A program made the position numbers and the translations under genes. This document shows, in pieces, positions 8,935-17,661 of a DNA stretch of 64,000 bases (within the stretch, counting starts at the first letter, position 1; every line of letters begins with the position of its first letter). Under the pieces are notes generated by a model. The model did no database searches. It saw nothing but the letters and a program-made list of their open reading frames with translations, and was not told where the DNA came from. Source of the DNA: an uncultured Bacteroidales bacterium (GTDB taxonomy: Bacteria; Bacteroidota; Bacteroidia; Bacteroidales; UBA932); assembly GCA_949297365.1 (NCBI GenBank), contig CASFSL010000015.1, positions 1 through 64,000 of the forward strand, given 5' to 3'.

Positions 8935-9780
8935 ATGAAAGTAATAAGCACAGTGGCGGAATTTGATGCCGCCCGCAAATTATTGGAAGACAAAACGGTA
9001 GGTTTCGTGCCTACCATGGGGGCCCTCCATGAGGGTCATGCATCGCTTATCCGCAGGGCCGTGTCGGAGTGCGGAGCGGTCGTAGTTTCCGACTTTGTAA
9101 ATCCCACGCAGTTCAACAATAAGACCGATTTCGAGACCTACCCCCGCAGACTGGAGGATGACGCAGCATTCATAGAGCCTATGGGTGTCTCTGTACTGTT
9201 CGCTCCTACGGTGGAGGAAATGTATCCCGAGGGGACTGACTATAATAAGAAGGTGTTTGACCTCGGCGGTCTGGACCGGTACGGAGAGGGACCGCGCAGA
9301 CCGGGACACTTCAACGGCATGGCACAGGTGGTTACAAGACTTTTCGATATAGTGCGTCCGGACAGGGCTTATTTCGGAGAGAAGGACTTCCAGCAGCTGG
9401 CCATCGTGGAGTATTTTGTGAAGGCTCTCGGATACAATATTGAGATAGTGCGCTGCCCCATAGCAAGGGGAGCGGACGGACTGGCGCTCAGTTCCCGCAA
9501 CAAGCTTCTGACTCCCGGACAGCGGGAGGCGGCTCCACATATATACCGTTCAATACTGAAGGCCAGGGATATGGTCGGCAGGATGCCCGTGGCCGAGGCC
9601 ATAAAGGCTGTGGTGTCGCTGATTGATGCGGACAGCCGGCTCAGGACCGAATATGTGGAAATAATAAATTCATTAACTTTGCGCCCTGTGACGGACTGGA
9701 ATGAAGCGGAGCACCTGCGGCTGACATGCGCGGTGTATGCCGGTCAGGTCCGTCTGATTGACAACATAGAGTTGAGATAG
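8935..9780 (+). CDS. panC: Pantothenate synthetase
   Basis: A 281-residue enzyme that condenses pantoate with beta-alanine using ATP, the last step of vitamin B5 synthesis. It carries the HIGH-like nucleotide-binding motif in VPTMGALHEGHASLIRRA (about residues 24-41), YFGEKDFQQL (about 146-155), and the KMSKS-like LALSSRNKLLT (about 183-193). The length is normal. It lies 1 nt upstream of panD, which makes the beta-alanine it uses, so the pair forms a pathway operon. Confidence 0.96.
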   Translation: MKVISTVAEFDAARKLLEDKTVGFVPTMGALHEGHASLIRRAVSECGAVVVSDFVNPTQFNNKTDFETYPRRLEDDAAFIEPMGVSVLFAPTVEEMYPEGTDYNKKVFDLGGLDRYGEGPRRPGHFNGMAQVVTRLFDIVRPDRAYFGEKDFQQLAIVEYFVKALGYNIEIVRCPIARGADGLALSSRNKLLTPGQREAAPHIYRSILKARDMVGRMPVAEAIKAVVSLIDADSRLRTEYVEIINSLTLRPVTDWNEAEHLRLTCAVYAGQVRLIDNIELR

Positions 9781-9781
9781 A

Positions 9782-10135
9782 ATGTTTATCGAGGTTATCA
9801 AATCCAAAATCCACAGGGTGACGGTTACCCGTGCCAATCTGGACTACATCGGCAGCATCACTGTGGACAGGGCTCTGATGCGGGCCTCCGGCCTCTTTGA
9901 GGGCGAGAAGGTCTCGGTGGTCAATGTCACCAACGGCAACCGGGTGGAGACATACGTCATCCCCGGCGAGGAAGGCAGCGGCGCCATAGAACTGAACGGT
10001 GCTGCGGCCCATCTGTTCTCGGCGGGTGATATAGTGATCATAATGTCTTATGCGATAGTGACTCCGGAAGAGGCTGCGGACTTCCGTCCCAAAGTCGTAT
10101 TCCCGGATACAAGGACAAACCGGCTTGTCAAGTGA
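9782..10135 (+). CDS. panD: Aspartate 1-decarboxylase
   Basis: A 117-residue pyruvoyl enzyme converting L-aspartate to beta-alanine for pantothenate synthesis. The zymogen self-cleaves at the conserved Gly24-Ser25 in ANLDYIGSITVD, which gives the pyruvoyl group on the alpha chain. The later GDIVIIMSYAIVTPEEA is also conserved. The stop overlaps the GTG start of the next gene by 4 nt (GTGA), implying translational coupling. Confidence 0.95.
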   Translation: MFIEVIKSKIHRVTVTRANLDYIGSITVDRALMRASGLFEGEKVSVVNVTNGNRVETYVIPGEEGSGAIELNGAAAHLFSAGDIVIIMSYAIVTPEEAADFRPKVVFPDTRTNRLVK

Positions 10136-11166
10136 GCGGTGTCCGGTCCAAGATAAAGAAAGTCCTTCAGTGGACCCTGATGCTGGCACTTGCGGCGGTG
10201 CTGCTGTATTTTGCGTTCCGCGGAGTGAAGTGGGAGGATTTTGTCTCAGGAATTCGTAACTGTAATTTCAGCTGGATTCTGGTGTCGATGCTGGCCAGTA
10301 TCCTGGCGTTTGTAATCAGAGGACTCAGATGGAGGCTTGTCATGCTGCCTTTGAACCCGGCTATAACCCGCAGGGAAGCCTATGACGGTGTGACAATAGC
10401 GTATCTGACCAATTTCGCCCTGCCTCGTGCCGGTGAACTTGCCAGGTGCGGGGTCATCTCCGCTACGGGAAAGGCCTCTTTCGAATCGGTGCTCGGCACT
10501 GTGGTGCTGGAGCGCAGCTGGGATATGGTGACATTCCTGATAATTCTCTTTGTCGTCCTGCTGGCAGGAGAAAGCTCGTTCGGGCAGTTCGTGTCCGACG
10601 AGGTGTGGCAGCCTGCGGTCGATTCGATGCCGTTTGATATCCTCTGGCTGATAGGAGGCATTGCAGCCTTGTGCGTGGGGGCCTGCGTCCTGATATTCTG
10701 CTACAGGAAGCCTCTGAGCAGGTATAAATTTTTCGCCAAGCTGTTCTCCCTGGCCAAGGGGCTGATAGGAGGTCTGACAGCCGGCCTGAAGATGAGGGGC
10801 AAGTGGAGATTCCTGCTGTACACCCTGCTGCTGTGGCTGTGTTATTGGATTATGAGTTATTCGACCATCCTGGCCATACCTCAGGTGGCCGGACTCAACT
10901 GGGTGGATGCCCTTTTCCTGATGGTGGTGGGAAGTCTGGGCTGGATAGTCCCGGTTCAGGGCGGCATAGGAGCATATCATTTCATACTGTCTATGGCCAT
11001 GTATTCGATATATTCCATACCCAAGACTTCGGGCGTGATATTTGCAACGATATCGCATGAGAGCCAGGCCCTGACCATGCTGCTGTGCGGGGCGGTGTCC
11101 CTGGCCGCTATGTATATATCCAGACGTAAAAAGGACAGACAAAAATCCAACGGTTATGAAAAATAG
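10132..11166 (+). CDS. Flippase-like integral membrane protein (YbhN/LPG synthase TM family)
   Basis: A 344-residue polytopic inner-membrane protein with about eight hydrophobic segments. The family landmarks are FAFRGVKWEDF near the start, ASILAFVIRGLRWRLV (about residues 55-70), TNFALPRAGELARCG (about 93-107), and GWIVPVQGGIGAYHF (about 275-289). These match the lysylphosphatidylglycerol synthase transmembrane region found in standalone flippase-like proteins; the synthetase domain itself is absent. The start is GTG at 10132, overlapping panD by 4 nt. The substrate cannot be told from sequence. The link to panCD looks like operon packing rather than pathway. Confidence 0.8.
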   Translation: MSGVRSKIKKVLQWTLMLALAAVLLYFAFRGVKWEDFVSGIRNCNFSWILVSMLASILAFVIRGLRWRLVMLPLNPAITRREAYDGVTIAYLTNFALPRAGELARCGVISATGKASFESVLGTVVLERSWDMVTFLIILFVVLLAGESSFGQFVSDEVWQPAVDSMPFDILWLIGGIAALCVGACVLIFCYRKPLSRYKFFAKLFSLAKGLIGGLTAGLKMRGKWRFLLYTLLLWLCYWIMSYSTILAIPQVAGLNWVDALFLMVVGSLGWIVPVQGGIGAYHFILSMAMYSIYSIPKTSGVIFATISHESQALTMLLCGAVSLAAMYISRRKKDRQKSNGYEK

Positions 11167-11800
11167 AATCATCACGGTGATAGTGCTGGCTCTGACGGCT
11201 TCGGCAGTGGCCGGAGCGCAGACCGGACGGGTAAGGGACTCGGAATATTTTCCCCGGAACGAGGTATACGTGCAGTACGGTACGCCTTCGGTCATAGAAC
11301 TGACGACAATGCTCAACTCCGAGTACCGCTCGGAGGATTATGACGGAGATTCCCGTAATCATAAGTTCTCCGGTATCGCGGCAGTAGGATACAATTTCTT
11401 CGTGCATCCCAGAGTCTCCATAGGTCTGGATTTCGGCTATGGCTACGGCAGTGCGGACATGTATATAACCGACTCTGAGATGATGCCTATATCGGAACCT
11501 ATATTTGTCTGCCGTTCCACCATCAGCAGTTATTCGGCTCATATATCCGCTTCCTATACTTACTGGCAGCAGGGACCGATGGAATGCTCCGGCTCTCTGT
11601 ATCTGGGCGTGAGCTATCAGGATGAGTCGATAGTGCAGGGCAATGAGGATTATTTTATCCCCGAGGCAAATGACCGGCTCCGGTTCTCATACCATATCAC
11701 TGCCGTAAAGTTCCGTTACGGGGAGACATTCGGCGGGTTTGCCGAGCTCGGCTTCGGCTACAGGGGACTGGTCAACGTCGGTCTGTCCATCAAGATCTGA
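11156..11800 (+). CDS. Predicted outer-membrane beta-barrel protein
   Basis: A 214-residue protein with a Sec signal peptide (MKNRIITVIVLALTASAVAGAQ, cleavage after about residue 20). The mature chain alternates hydrophobic and polar residues, as in small barrels: GIAAVGYNFFVHPRVSIGLD, SYSAHISASYTYW, GSLYLGVSYQ, and a C-terminal FAELGFGYRGLVNVGLSIKI. This resembles the eight-stranded OmpA/PorT-like barrels of Bacteroidota. The start overlaps the flippase gene by 11 nt, so it is the fourth gene of the panC operon. The specific role is unknown. Confidence 0.7.
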   Translation: MKNRIITVIVLALTASAVAGAQTGRVRDSEYFPRNEVYVQYGTPSVIELTTMLNSEYRSEDYDGDSRNHKFSGIAAVGYNFFVHPRVSIGLDFGYGYGSADMYITDSEMMPISEPIFVCRSTISSYSAHISASYTYWQQGPMECSGSLYLGVSYQDESIVQGNEDYFIPEANDRLRFSYHITAVKFRYGETFGGFAELGFGYRGLVNVGLSIKI

Positions 11801-11813
11801 GACATCCCGTATC

Positions 11814-12428
11814 TTACTGGAAGAGTCCGAACAGGCGGGCGTCTATCTGGTCGCAGATCTGGCTGAAATCCTCTTTCCTGTCCTCGAACCGGCAGGTGTC
11901 CACGTCTACTATCAGCAACTCGCCCTTATAGTCGGCTATCCACTTCTCGTACCGGTCGTTCAGACCGCTGAGGTAGTCGATGCGGATGCTGTTCTCGTAC
12001 TCGCGGCCGCGTTTCTGAATCTGCGCCACCAGATTGGGGATGGACGACCGCAGGTAGATGAGCAGGTCAGGATATCCGACCATGCGCTGCATCAGTTCAA
12101 ACAGGGATGAATAGTTCTCGAAGTCCCTGGTCTCCATCAGTCCCATGTCGTGCAGGTTGGGCGCGAATATCATGGCGTCCTCGTAGATGGTGCGGTCCTG
12201 TATCACGTTCTTGCCGGAGTTCTGGAATTCAACGATGTCCTTGAGCCTCTTGTTGAGGAAGTACACCTGCAGGTTGAACGACCACCGCTGCATGTCGTTA
12301 TAAAAGTCCACCAGATAAGGATTGAAGTCCACCGACTCATAGTGAGGCTCCCAGCCGTAATGTCTTGCCAGCAGCCCTGTCAGGGTGGTCTTGCCGCTGC
12401 CTATGTTGCCTGCTACCGCTATGTGCAT
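11814..12428 (-). CDS. Deoxynucleoside kinase
   Basis: A 204-residue kinase of the dCK/dGK family that phosphorylates deoxynucleosides for salvage. The P-loop is GNIGSGKTTLTGLLARHYGW (about residues 7-26). Family motifs follow: YESVDFNPYLVDFY (about 30-43), and QDRTIYEDAMIFA (about 97-109), whose Asp-Arg pair and Glu contact substrate. The C-terminal lid region contains SRI-like SIRIDYLSGLNDRYEKW. Which base it prefers is not evident. It converges with the panC operon with only 13 nt between them. Confidence 0.88.
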   Translation of the reverse strand: MHIAVAGNIGSGKTTLTGLLARHYGWEPHYESVDFNPYLVDFYNDMQRWSFNLQVYFLNKRLKDIVEFQNSGKNVIQDRTIYEDAMIFAPNLHDMGLMETRDFENYSSLFELMQRMVGYPDLLIYLRSSIPNLVAQIQKRGREYENSIRIDYLSGLNDRYEKWIADYKGELLIVDVDTCRFEDRKEDFSQICDQIDARLFGLFQ

Positions 12429-12451
12429 ATTCTATTGACTTAATCTTTGTG

Positions 12452-12459
12452 CAAAAGTA
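12452..12459 (-). promoter_or_regulatory. Probable -7 element of the deoxynucleoside kinase gene
   Basis: On the minus strand TACTTTTG matches TAnnTTTG, 23 nt upstream of the kinase start codon. No clear -33 element is seen. The site lies just beyond the stop of the next minus-strand gene. Confidence 0.4.
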
Positions 12460-12465
12460 AGGAAA

Positions 12466-14040
12466 TTATTGTGAAATCTTCCAGCCGGAGATGTTGTGTC
12501 TCTCCCGGTCGAAGTCGATGGCGACCTTTACGACGGGCAGGCCGCAGAGGGCGAAGCGTTCGGGGTATTGCTTGAGGTCTATCTGCTGCATGGCGGCTTC
12601 AGCATCGGCGTCGAGTTTCAACTCCACGAGGTAGAGTCTGGTGGCGGTGCGCATGACCATGTCCACTCTTCCGTGCGGTGTACGCACCTCCACGTCCACG
12701 TAGTAGCCCAGGAGGGAGAAGATGATGTAGAGCATCTGCTGCCAGTGGCCCTCGTAACCGGTGTTGTCGGTGTAGGGGACGGTGCCGAGGAAGGTCTGGA
12801 GGAGGCGGAGGGCACCGTCGATGTCCTCGTTCAGAATGGCTCCGTATATTCTGGCGACGGTGGTTGAGGCCTCGGTGGTGCACGGCGGGGTGACATAGTA
12901 GGGTAGGAGGGAGCGCATCAGGCCTATGCGCACCTCGTTGTTGGGAATATCCAGCGTGTAGAGGTCAATTGTCCTGTCGTATGTCTTGATGGTGATATAG
13001 CCGCTCTGGTAGAGCAGCGGAGTTATCTCCGTCATTCTCTCTGTCGGGGCGTCAAACGCTGATGCCGGGGCTGAACTTCCACCTATGCGTGAGGGTGTGA
13101 CGTGGAATTTTCTCATCATTTCTATCAGGTAGGTGGGCGTTCCGCTGCCGAACCAGTAGGAGTCCAGCTTGGCATTGGCAAATGCCCTGAGGAGGCTGAA
13201 AGGGTTGTAGATGTCCGGTGAAGGCCAGGTGAAGTGGTATCCGTCGTATTTGGATTTCAGTTTGTCCAGTGTTTCCTCACGGCTCAGTTCCAGTCTCTGG
13301 GCCAGTCTGTCGATGTCCGGGCTCATCTGAGTGAGCATCTCTTCCTCACTGATGCCGCAAACGGCTGCGTACTGTTCCAGCATACTGATGTTCTCCAGGT
13401 TGTTGAGCTCGCTGAAGATACTCAGCTGGGAGAACTTGGTGATACCGGTCATGAAGACGAAGCGGAGATACGGGTCGCAGGCCTTGAGCGGGCTGTAGAA
13501 ATTGCGCATGACGTTGCGCAGTACCGGCAGGGTCTTTTCCTCGTGTACTACGTCCAGCAGCGGTGCGTCGTATTCGTCAATCAGGATAACTACCCTCTGC
13601 CCGGTCTTTATGAATGCTCTTTGGATGATTCCGGCGAGTCTGTCATTGACGCCTGTCTCGGCTTCTACTTTCCCGTAGATATTTTCGTAACCGAGCAACT
13701 GCAGGTTGAGCATGGACTCGAGCTGTTCCTTCTCCATGTGCTTTGCCATGCTCATGTCGAAATGCAGCACCGGATATTCCGTCCACTCCTTTTCCAGTGC
13801 CTCTATGGCGAGCCCCTGAAACAGCTCCTTCCTGCCCTGGAAGTAATATTTCAGCGTGGATACGAGGAGCGACTTGCCGAACCTCCTGGGCCGGCTCAGG
13901 AAGATGAACTTGGCATCGGAGTGCGTCATACTGTAGACATACTCCGTCTTGTCTATATACATGAAGTTGCCCTCCGTCCTTATCTCGGCGAAGTCCTGCC
14001 GTCCTACCGGGTAAAGTCTCTGCTGTGTGTCCATGGTCAT
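12466..14040 (-). CDS. AAA-ATPase-like protein with C-terminal PD-(D/E)XK nuclease-like domain
   Basis: A 524-residue protein of a type found in many copies in gut Bacteroidota. The N-terminal AAA-ATPase-like domain (PF09820 type) begins RQDFAEIRTEGNFMYIDKT and has the P-loop-like SRPRRFGKSLLVSTLK (about residues 49-64) and a Walker B VVILIDEYDAPLLD (about 150-163). The C-terminal PDDEXK_9-type domain shows HGRVDMVM followed by LYLVELKLDA (about 465-488), the expected D...ExK nuclease core. Its biological role is not established; defence or mobile-element roles have been suggested. The start could be ATG at 14040 or 14034. Confidence 0.85.
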   Translation of the reverse strand: MTMDTQQRLYPVGRQDFAEIRTEGNFMYIDKTEYVYSMTHSDAKFIFLSRPRRFGKSLLVSTLKYYFQGRKELFQGLAIEALEKEWTEYPVLHFDMSMAKHMEKEQLESMLNLQLLGYENIYGKVEAETGVNDRLAGIIQRAFIKTGQRVVILIDEYDAPLLDVVHEEKTLPVLRNVMRNFYSPLKACDPYLRFVFMTGITKFSQLSIFSELNNLENISMLEQYAAVCGISEEEMLTQMSPDIDRLAQRLELSREETLDKLKSKYDGYHFTWPSPDIYNPFSLLRAFANAKLDSYWFGSGTPTYLIEMMRKFHVTPSRIGGSSAPASAFDAPTERMTEITPLLYQSGYITIKTYDRTIDLYTLDIPNNEVRIGLMRSLLPYYVTPPCTTEASTTVARIYGAILNEDIDGALRLLQTFLGTVPYTDNTGYEGHWQQMLYIIFSLLGYYVDVEVRTPHGRVDMVMRTATRLYLVELKLDADAEAAMQQIDLKQYPERFALCGLPVVKVAIDFDRERHNISGWKISQ

Positions 14041-14059
14041 GTGATTTTGTTTCCGACTT

Positions 14060-14067
14060 CAAATTTA
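14060..14067 (-). promoter_or_regulatory. Probable -7 element of the AAA-ATPase gene
   Basis: TAAATTTG on the minus strand, 19 nt upstream of the start codon at 14040. It is back to back with the promoter of the divergent metallohydrolase gene. Confidence 0.4.
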
Positions 14068-14098
14068 GTTAAAATAGCCGAGATTCGGTAAATCTTGC

Positions 14099-14106
14099 TA
14101 TTTTTG
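14099..14106 (+). promoter_or_regulatory. -7 element immediately before the metallohydrolase gene
   Basis: TATTTTTG ends only 4 nt before the ATG at 14111, so the predicted transcript would start at or next to the start codon. Confidence 0.45.
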
Positions 14107-14110
14107 CTAT

Positions 14111-14800
14111 ATGATTCAGACTTTTTATTTCAACGACCTGCGCACCTGCTGCTACGTGCTCTACGACGAGGCGGGCGAGTGCGCTATAATAGACCCGGGC
14201 TGCATCAAGCAGTCGGAGAAGGACAGACTGGTGAAGTTTATCGAGGAGAAGCATCTGCATCCCCGGATGATACTCCAGACCCACGGCCATTTCGACCACG
14301 TGATGGGCAATGCCTTCGTGGCCTCGAAGTGGAACATACCCACATACATCGCCGCAGCCGACATCCCCCAGATAAGACGGGCAAGCTCGTACGGCAGCTA
14401 TTTCGGCTATGAGTTCGAACAGCCCTCCGAGGACCTTAGGGACATGAAGGACGGCGACATCATCAACGTAGGCTCGATACAGCTGAAAGTGCTGGAGTCG
14501 CCCGGCCATACGGAAGGCGGAGTACTGCTTTATGACGAGCAGGGCGGCTATGTGTTCACAGGCGACACTCTGTTCTGCGGCAGCATAGGCCGGACAGACC
14601 TGCCGGCCGGAGATTTTGACAAGCTCAGTGAGAGCATCCGGACCAATGTGCTGCCCCTGCCCGCCGATACCGTAGTATATCCCGGGCACGGCCCCGCTAC
14701 CGACATCGGACGCGAGAAGATGACCAATCCCTTCCTGGAAGACATCATAGCCAGGGAGATAGACCGGCAGCAGACTCCGGCGGAGACTCAGAACGCATAG
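14111..14800 (+). CDS. MBL-fold metallohydrolase, glyoxalase II-like
   Basis: A 229-residue metallo-beta-lactamase-fold hydrolase. The metal-binding motif is THGHFDHVMG (about residues 57-66), with later ligands in ESPGHTEGGV (about 134-143), FTGDTLFCGSIGRTD (about 156-170) and VYPGHGPAT (about 191-199). This set is typical of small glyoxalase II-like thioesterases in the cytoplasm. It lacks the C-terminal substrate domain of classical GloB, so the substrate is uncertain. It ends 4 nt before the uvrA-like gene and probably shares its transcript. Confidence 0.85.
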   Translation: MIQTFYFNDLRTCCYVLYDEAGECAIIDPGCIKQSEKDRLVKFIEEKHLHPRMILQTHGHFDHVMGNAFVASKWNIPTYIAAADIPQIRRASSYGSYFGYEFEQPSEDLRDMKDGDIINVGSIQLKVLESPGHTEGGVLLYDEQGGYVFTGDTLFCGSIGRTDLPAGDFDKLSESIRTNVLPLPADTVVYPGHGPATDIGREKMTNPFLEDIIAREIDRQQTPAETQNA

Positions 14801-14804
14801 CGCG

Positions 14805-17660
14805 ATGCAGGACAGTGAGTACATAGACATCTGCAAGGCCTCGGTCCACAACCTCAAGGGAATATCGCTCAGGATACCGCGGCATGCCCTCGTAGTGGTC
14901 ACCGGCCTGAGCGGCAGCGGCAAGTCCTCACTGGCCTTCGACACCATCTACGCCGAGGCCCGCCGGCGCTATATGGACACCCTGTCCGCCTACGCCCGGC
15001 ACTACATCGGTGTGATGGAGCGGCCCGAGGTGGAGAGCATCGACGGTCTCAGCCCCACCATCGCCATAGAGCAGAAGAGCACCAACCGCAATCCCCGCTC
15101 CACAGTGGGTACCATAACCGAGATTTCGGATTTCCTCAGACTGCTTTACGCCAGGGCCTCCACGGCCTATTCGCCCGTAACCGGCAAGCCGATGGTCAGA
15201 TACACCGACTCCGGCATCGTGGAACTCATCATGAAAGAATACAACGGGCGGAAGTGCATCATCCTGGCCCCGCTTGTAAAGGGCCGCAAAGGCCACTACC
15301 GTGAACTCTTCGACAGCCTGTTGAAAAAGGGATTCTCCTCGGTCCGGATAGACGGGGAGATACGTCAGCTGGGGGACATGGCCTCCGGAGTGGACCGCTA
15401 CAAGGTCCATTTCATAGAGGTGGTGATAGACCGGGTCGTGCCCAAGGAAGAGGACGGAAAGCGCATACGCAACTCTGTGATGTCCGCCCTGACTCAGGGC
15501 AAGGGCTCGCTGATGATTCTGGATCCCGATACAGGAGAGGTGCGTCATTTCAGCAAGCACTTCATCTGCCCCGACAGCGGCATATCCTTTCCCGAGCCTG
15601 CACCCCATACATTCTCATTCAACTCCCCGGCCGGAGCCTGCCCCGTATGCAATGGACTCGGCACCATACGGGAGGTGGATACGGCCAAGATCGTGCCGGA
15701 CTCCTCGCTCTCAATCGCCGACGGAGGCATCGCTCCGCTGGGCAAGAAACGCGACAATGCCGTATTCACAATCCTGGAAGCGGTGGCCCGCAAATACGGA
15801 TTCTCCCTGTATGAGCCGATAAAGGACATATCGGAGGAAAATATGAGCATCATCCTCAACGGTTCTGAGGATCTCGTAAGGGTAGACACCCACGGAGGGC
15901 TGTCCGAGATGGTGGCTTTCCCGGGACTGCTCTCCAAGCTGGACAGGGACGGGGAGGATGAAGACAATACCATGGCCCGCAGATACTCTACCGATGCCGT
16001 ATGTCCTGAATGTCACGGCAAGCGTCTTCGAAAAGAATCGCTGTGTTTCAAGATAGGCGGCCTCGATATCACCGAGGTCTCCGACATGGATGTGAACGTA
16101 CTGTACGACTGGGTGGGCGGTCTGAAGGACAAGCTTGATCCGAGAGGGCAGGCGGTGGCGGCAGATATCGTCAAGGAACTTCGGGAACGGATAGGCTTCC
16201 TGGTGGATGTCGGTCTGTCCTATCTCTCGCTGAGCCGCAGCACCATGTCGCTCAGCGGCGGCGAGAGCCAGCGCATCCGGCTGGCCACCCAGATCGGCTC
16301 GAAGCTGGTCAATGTACTGTATATCCTGGACGAGCCCAGTATCGGCCTGCACCAGAGCGACAACATAAAGCTTATTAACTCCCTCAAGCGGCTGCGCGAC
16401 GAGGGCAACACGGTCATGGTAGTGGAGCATGACGAGGAGATGATGCGCAACGCGGACTGGATAGTGGATATCGGACCGGGCGCAGGAGAGAAAGGAGGAG
16501 AGGTGCTGTTCTCCGGACCGCCTCAGCTCAAACTGGAGCCGGCATACAGACTGCCGGAAAATCTTCCCGTCATAGACCGGGAAAGCGAGGGCGGATACAC
16601 CTTCGAGTATCTGAAAGGCTCGCGGCAGATAGCTGTTCCGGCATACCGCCGTCCCGGCAACGGCAAGTTCATAGAACTCAAGGGTGCTTCTGGCAACAAC
16701 CTGAAGAATGTCGATATACGCATACCGCTGGGCTGTATCGTGGGCATAAGCGGAGTCAGCGGCAGCGGCAAGTCGTCTCTTATCAACGACACCCTCATGC
16801 CGGTAATCAGCAACAGGCTCTACCGTTCCAAATACAATGTGCTGCCTTACACTTCTCTGGAAGGGCTGGACAACATAGACAAGCTCGTGGAGATAGACCA
16901 GTCTCCGGTGGGACGCTCCCCGCGCTCCAACCCGGCCACCTACACTGGTGTGCTTACACCGATACGCAGTCTGTTCGCCGAGACACCCGATGCAAAGATA
17001 CGCGGATTCAAGTCCAACAAGTTTTCCTTCAACGTCAAGGGCGGTCGCTGCGAGGCCTGCAAGGGAGCCGGGGTGGAGGTCATAGAGATGAATTTCCTGC
17101 CATCGGTTACGGTCACCTGCAAGGAGTGTCACGGCAAGCGGTTCAATCCCGATGTCCTTGCGGTCAAATACAAGGGAAAGAGCATCAACGACGTGCTGGA
17201 GATGACCATCTCCCAGGCCGTGGAGTTCTTCGCCCCCGTGCCGTCCATAGCCCGCAAGCTCAAGACCCTTGAGGACGTGGGACTGGGCTACATCCGTCTG
17301 GGTCAATCCTCGCTGACTCTCAGCGGCGGAGAGAACCAGAGGGTCAAGTTGGCCGCCGAACTTTCGCGCCAGGAGACAGGACGCACTCTGTACATCCTCG
17401 ACGAGCCGACCACGGGACTGCATTCGGAGGACATCGCCGTGCTGCTGGACGTGCTCCAGAGACTGGCCGAGGGAGGCAATACGGTCATTATCATCGAACA
17501 CAACCTGGATGTGCTCAAGTCCGTGGACTACCTCTTCGATATGGGCCCGGCCGGAGGCCGCGACGGAGGCCGTATCGTCTCGCAGGGCACTCCCGAACAG
17601 GTCGCCTCTGACCCCGCCTCCGTCACAGGCCCCTACCTCCGCCCCCTCTTGAACCTATAA
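14805..17660 (+). CDS. UvrA-family ABC ATPase (UvrA paralogue)
   Basis: A 951-residue tandem ABC ATPase of the UvrA family, which recognises DNA lesions in nucleotide excision repair. Walker A sites are GLSGSGKSSLAFDT (about residues 34-47) and GVSGSGKSSLINDT (about 649-662). The signatures are LSGGESQRIRLATQ and LSGGENQRVKLAAE. The C-terminal zinc module is intact (GGRCEACKGAG then VTCKECHGKRFNPD). In the first zinc module the second cysteine is replaced: FICPDSGISF instead of the usual CPxCG, though CPVCNGLG follows. That suggests a UvrA-type paralogue rather than the main UvrA. It lies between a metallohydrolase and a nucleoside kinase with spacings of 4 and 1 nt. Confidence 0.85.
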   Translation: MQDSEYIDICKASVHNLKGISLRIPRHALVVVTGLSGSGKSSLAFDTIYAEARRRYMDTLSAYARHYIGVMERPEVESIDGLSPTIAIEQKSTNRNPRSTVGTITEISDFLRLLYARASTAYSPVTGKPMVRYTDSGIVELIMKEYNGRKCIILAPLVKGRKGHYRELFDSLLKKGFSSVRIDGEIRQLGDMASGVDRYKVHFIEVVIDRVVPKEEDGKRIRNSVMSALTQGKGSLMILDPDTGEVRHFSKHFICPDSGISFPEPAPHTFSFNSPAGACPVCNGLGTIREVDTAKIVPDSSLSIADGGIAPLGKKRDNAVFTILEAVARKYGFSLYEPIKDISEENMSIILNGSEDLVRVDTHGGLSEMVAFPGLLSKLDRDGEDEDNTMARRYSTDAVCPECHGKRLRKESLCFKIGGLDITEVSDMDVNVLYDWVGGLKDKLDPRGQAVAADIVKELRERIGFLVDVGLSYLSLSRSTMSLSGGESQRIRLATQIGSKLVNVLYILDEPSIGLHQSDNIKLINSLKRLRDEGNTVMVVEHDEEMMRNADWIVDIGPGAGEKGGEVLFSGPPQLKLEPAYRLPENLPVIDRESEGGYTFEYLKGSRQIAVPAYRRPGNGKFIELKGASGNNLKNVDIRIPLGCIVGISGVSGSGKSSLINDTLMPVISNRLYRSKYNVLPYTSLEGLDNIDKLVEIDQSPVGRSPRSNPATYTGVLTPIRSLFAETPDAKIRGFKSNKFSFNVKGGRCEACKGAGVEVIEMNFLPSVTVTCKECHGKRFNPDVLAVKYKGKSINDVLEMTISQAVEFFAPVPSIARKLKTLEDVGLGYIRLGQSSLTLSGGENQRVKLAAELSRQETGRTLYILDEPTTGLHSEDIAVLLDVLQRLAEGGNTVIIIEHNLDVLKSVDYLFDMGPAGGRDGGRIVSQGTPEQVASDPASVTGPYLRPLLNL

Positions 17661-17661
17661 T

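Noticed and set aside
15711..17501. A 596-codon open frame on the minus strand
   Set aside because: It lies wholly antisense to the uvrA-like gene, has no family motif, and arises from GC-rich codon structure on the other strand. The same holds for long antisense frames opposite nadC-nadA (34119-35843) and rpoN (46078-47634).
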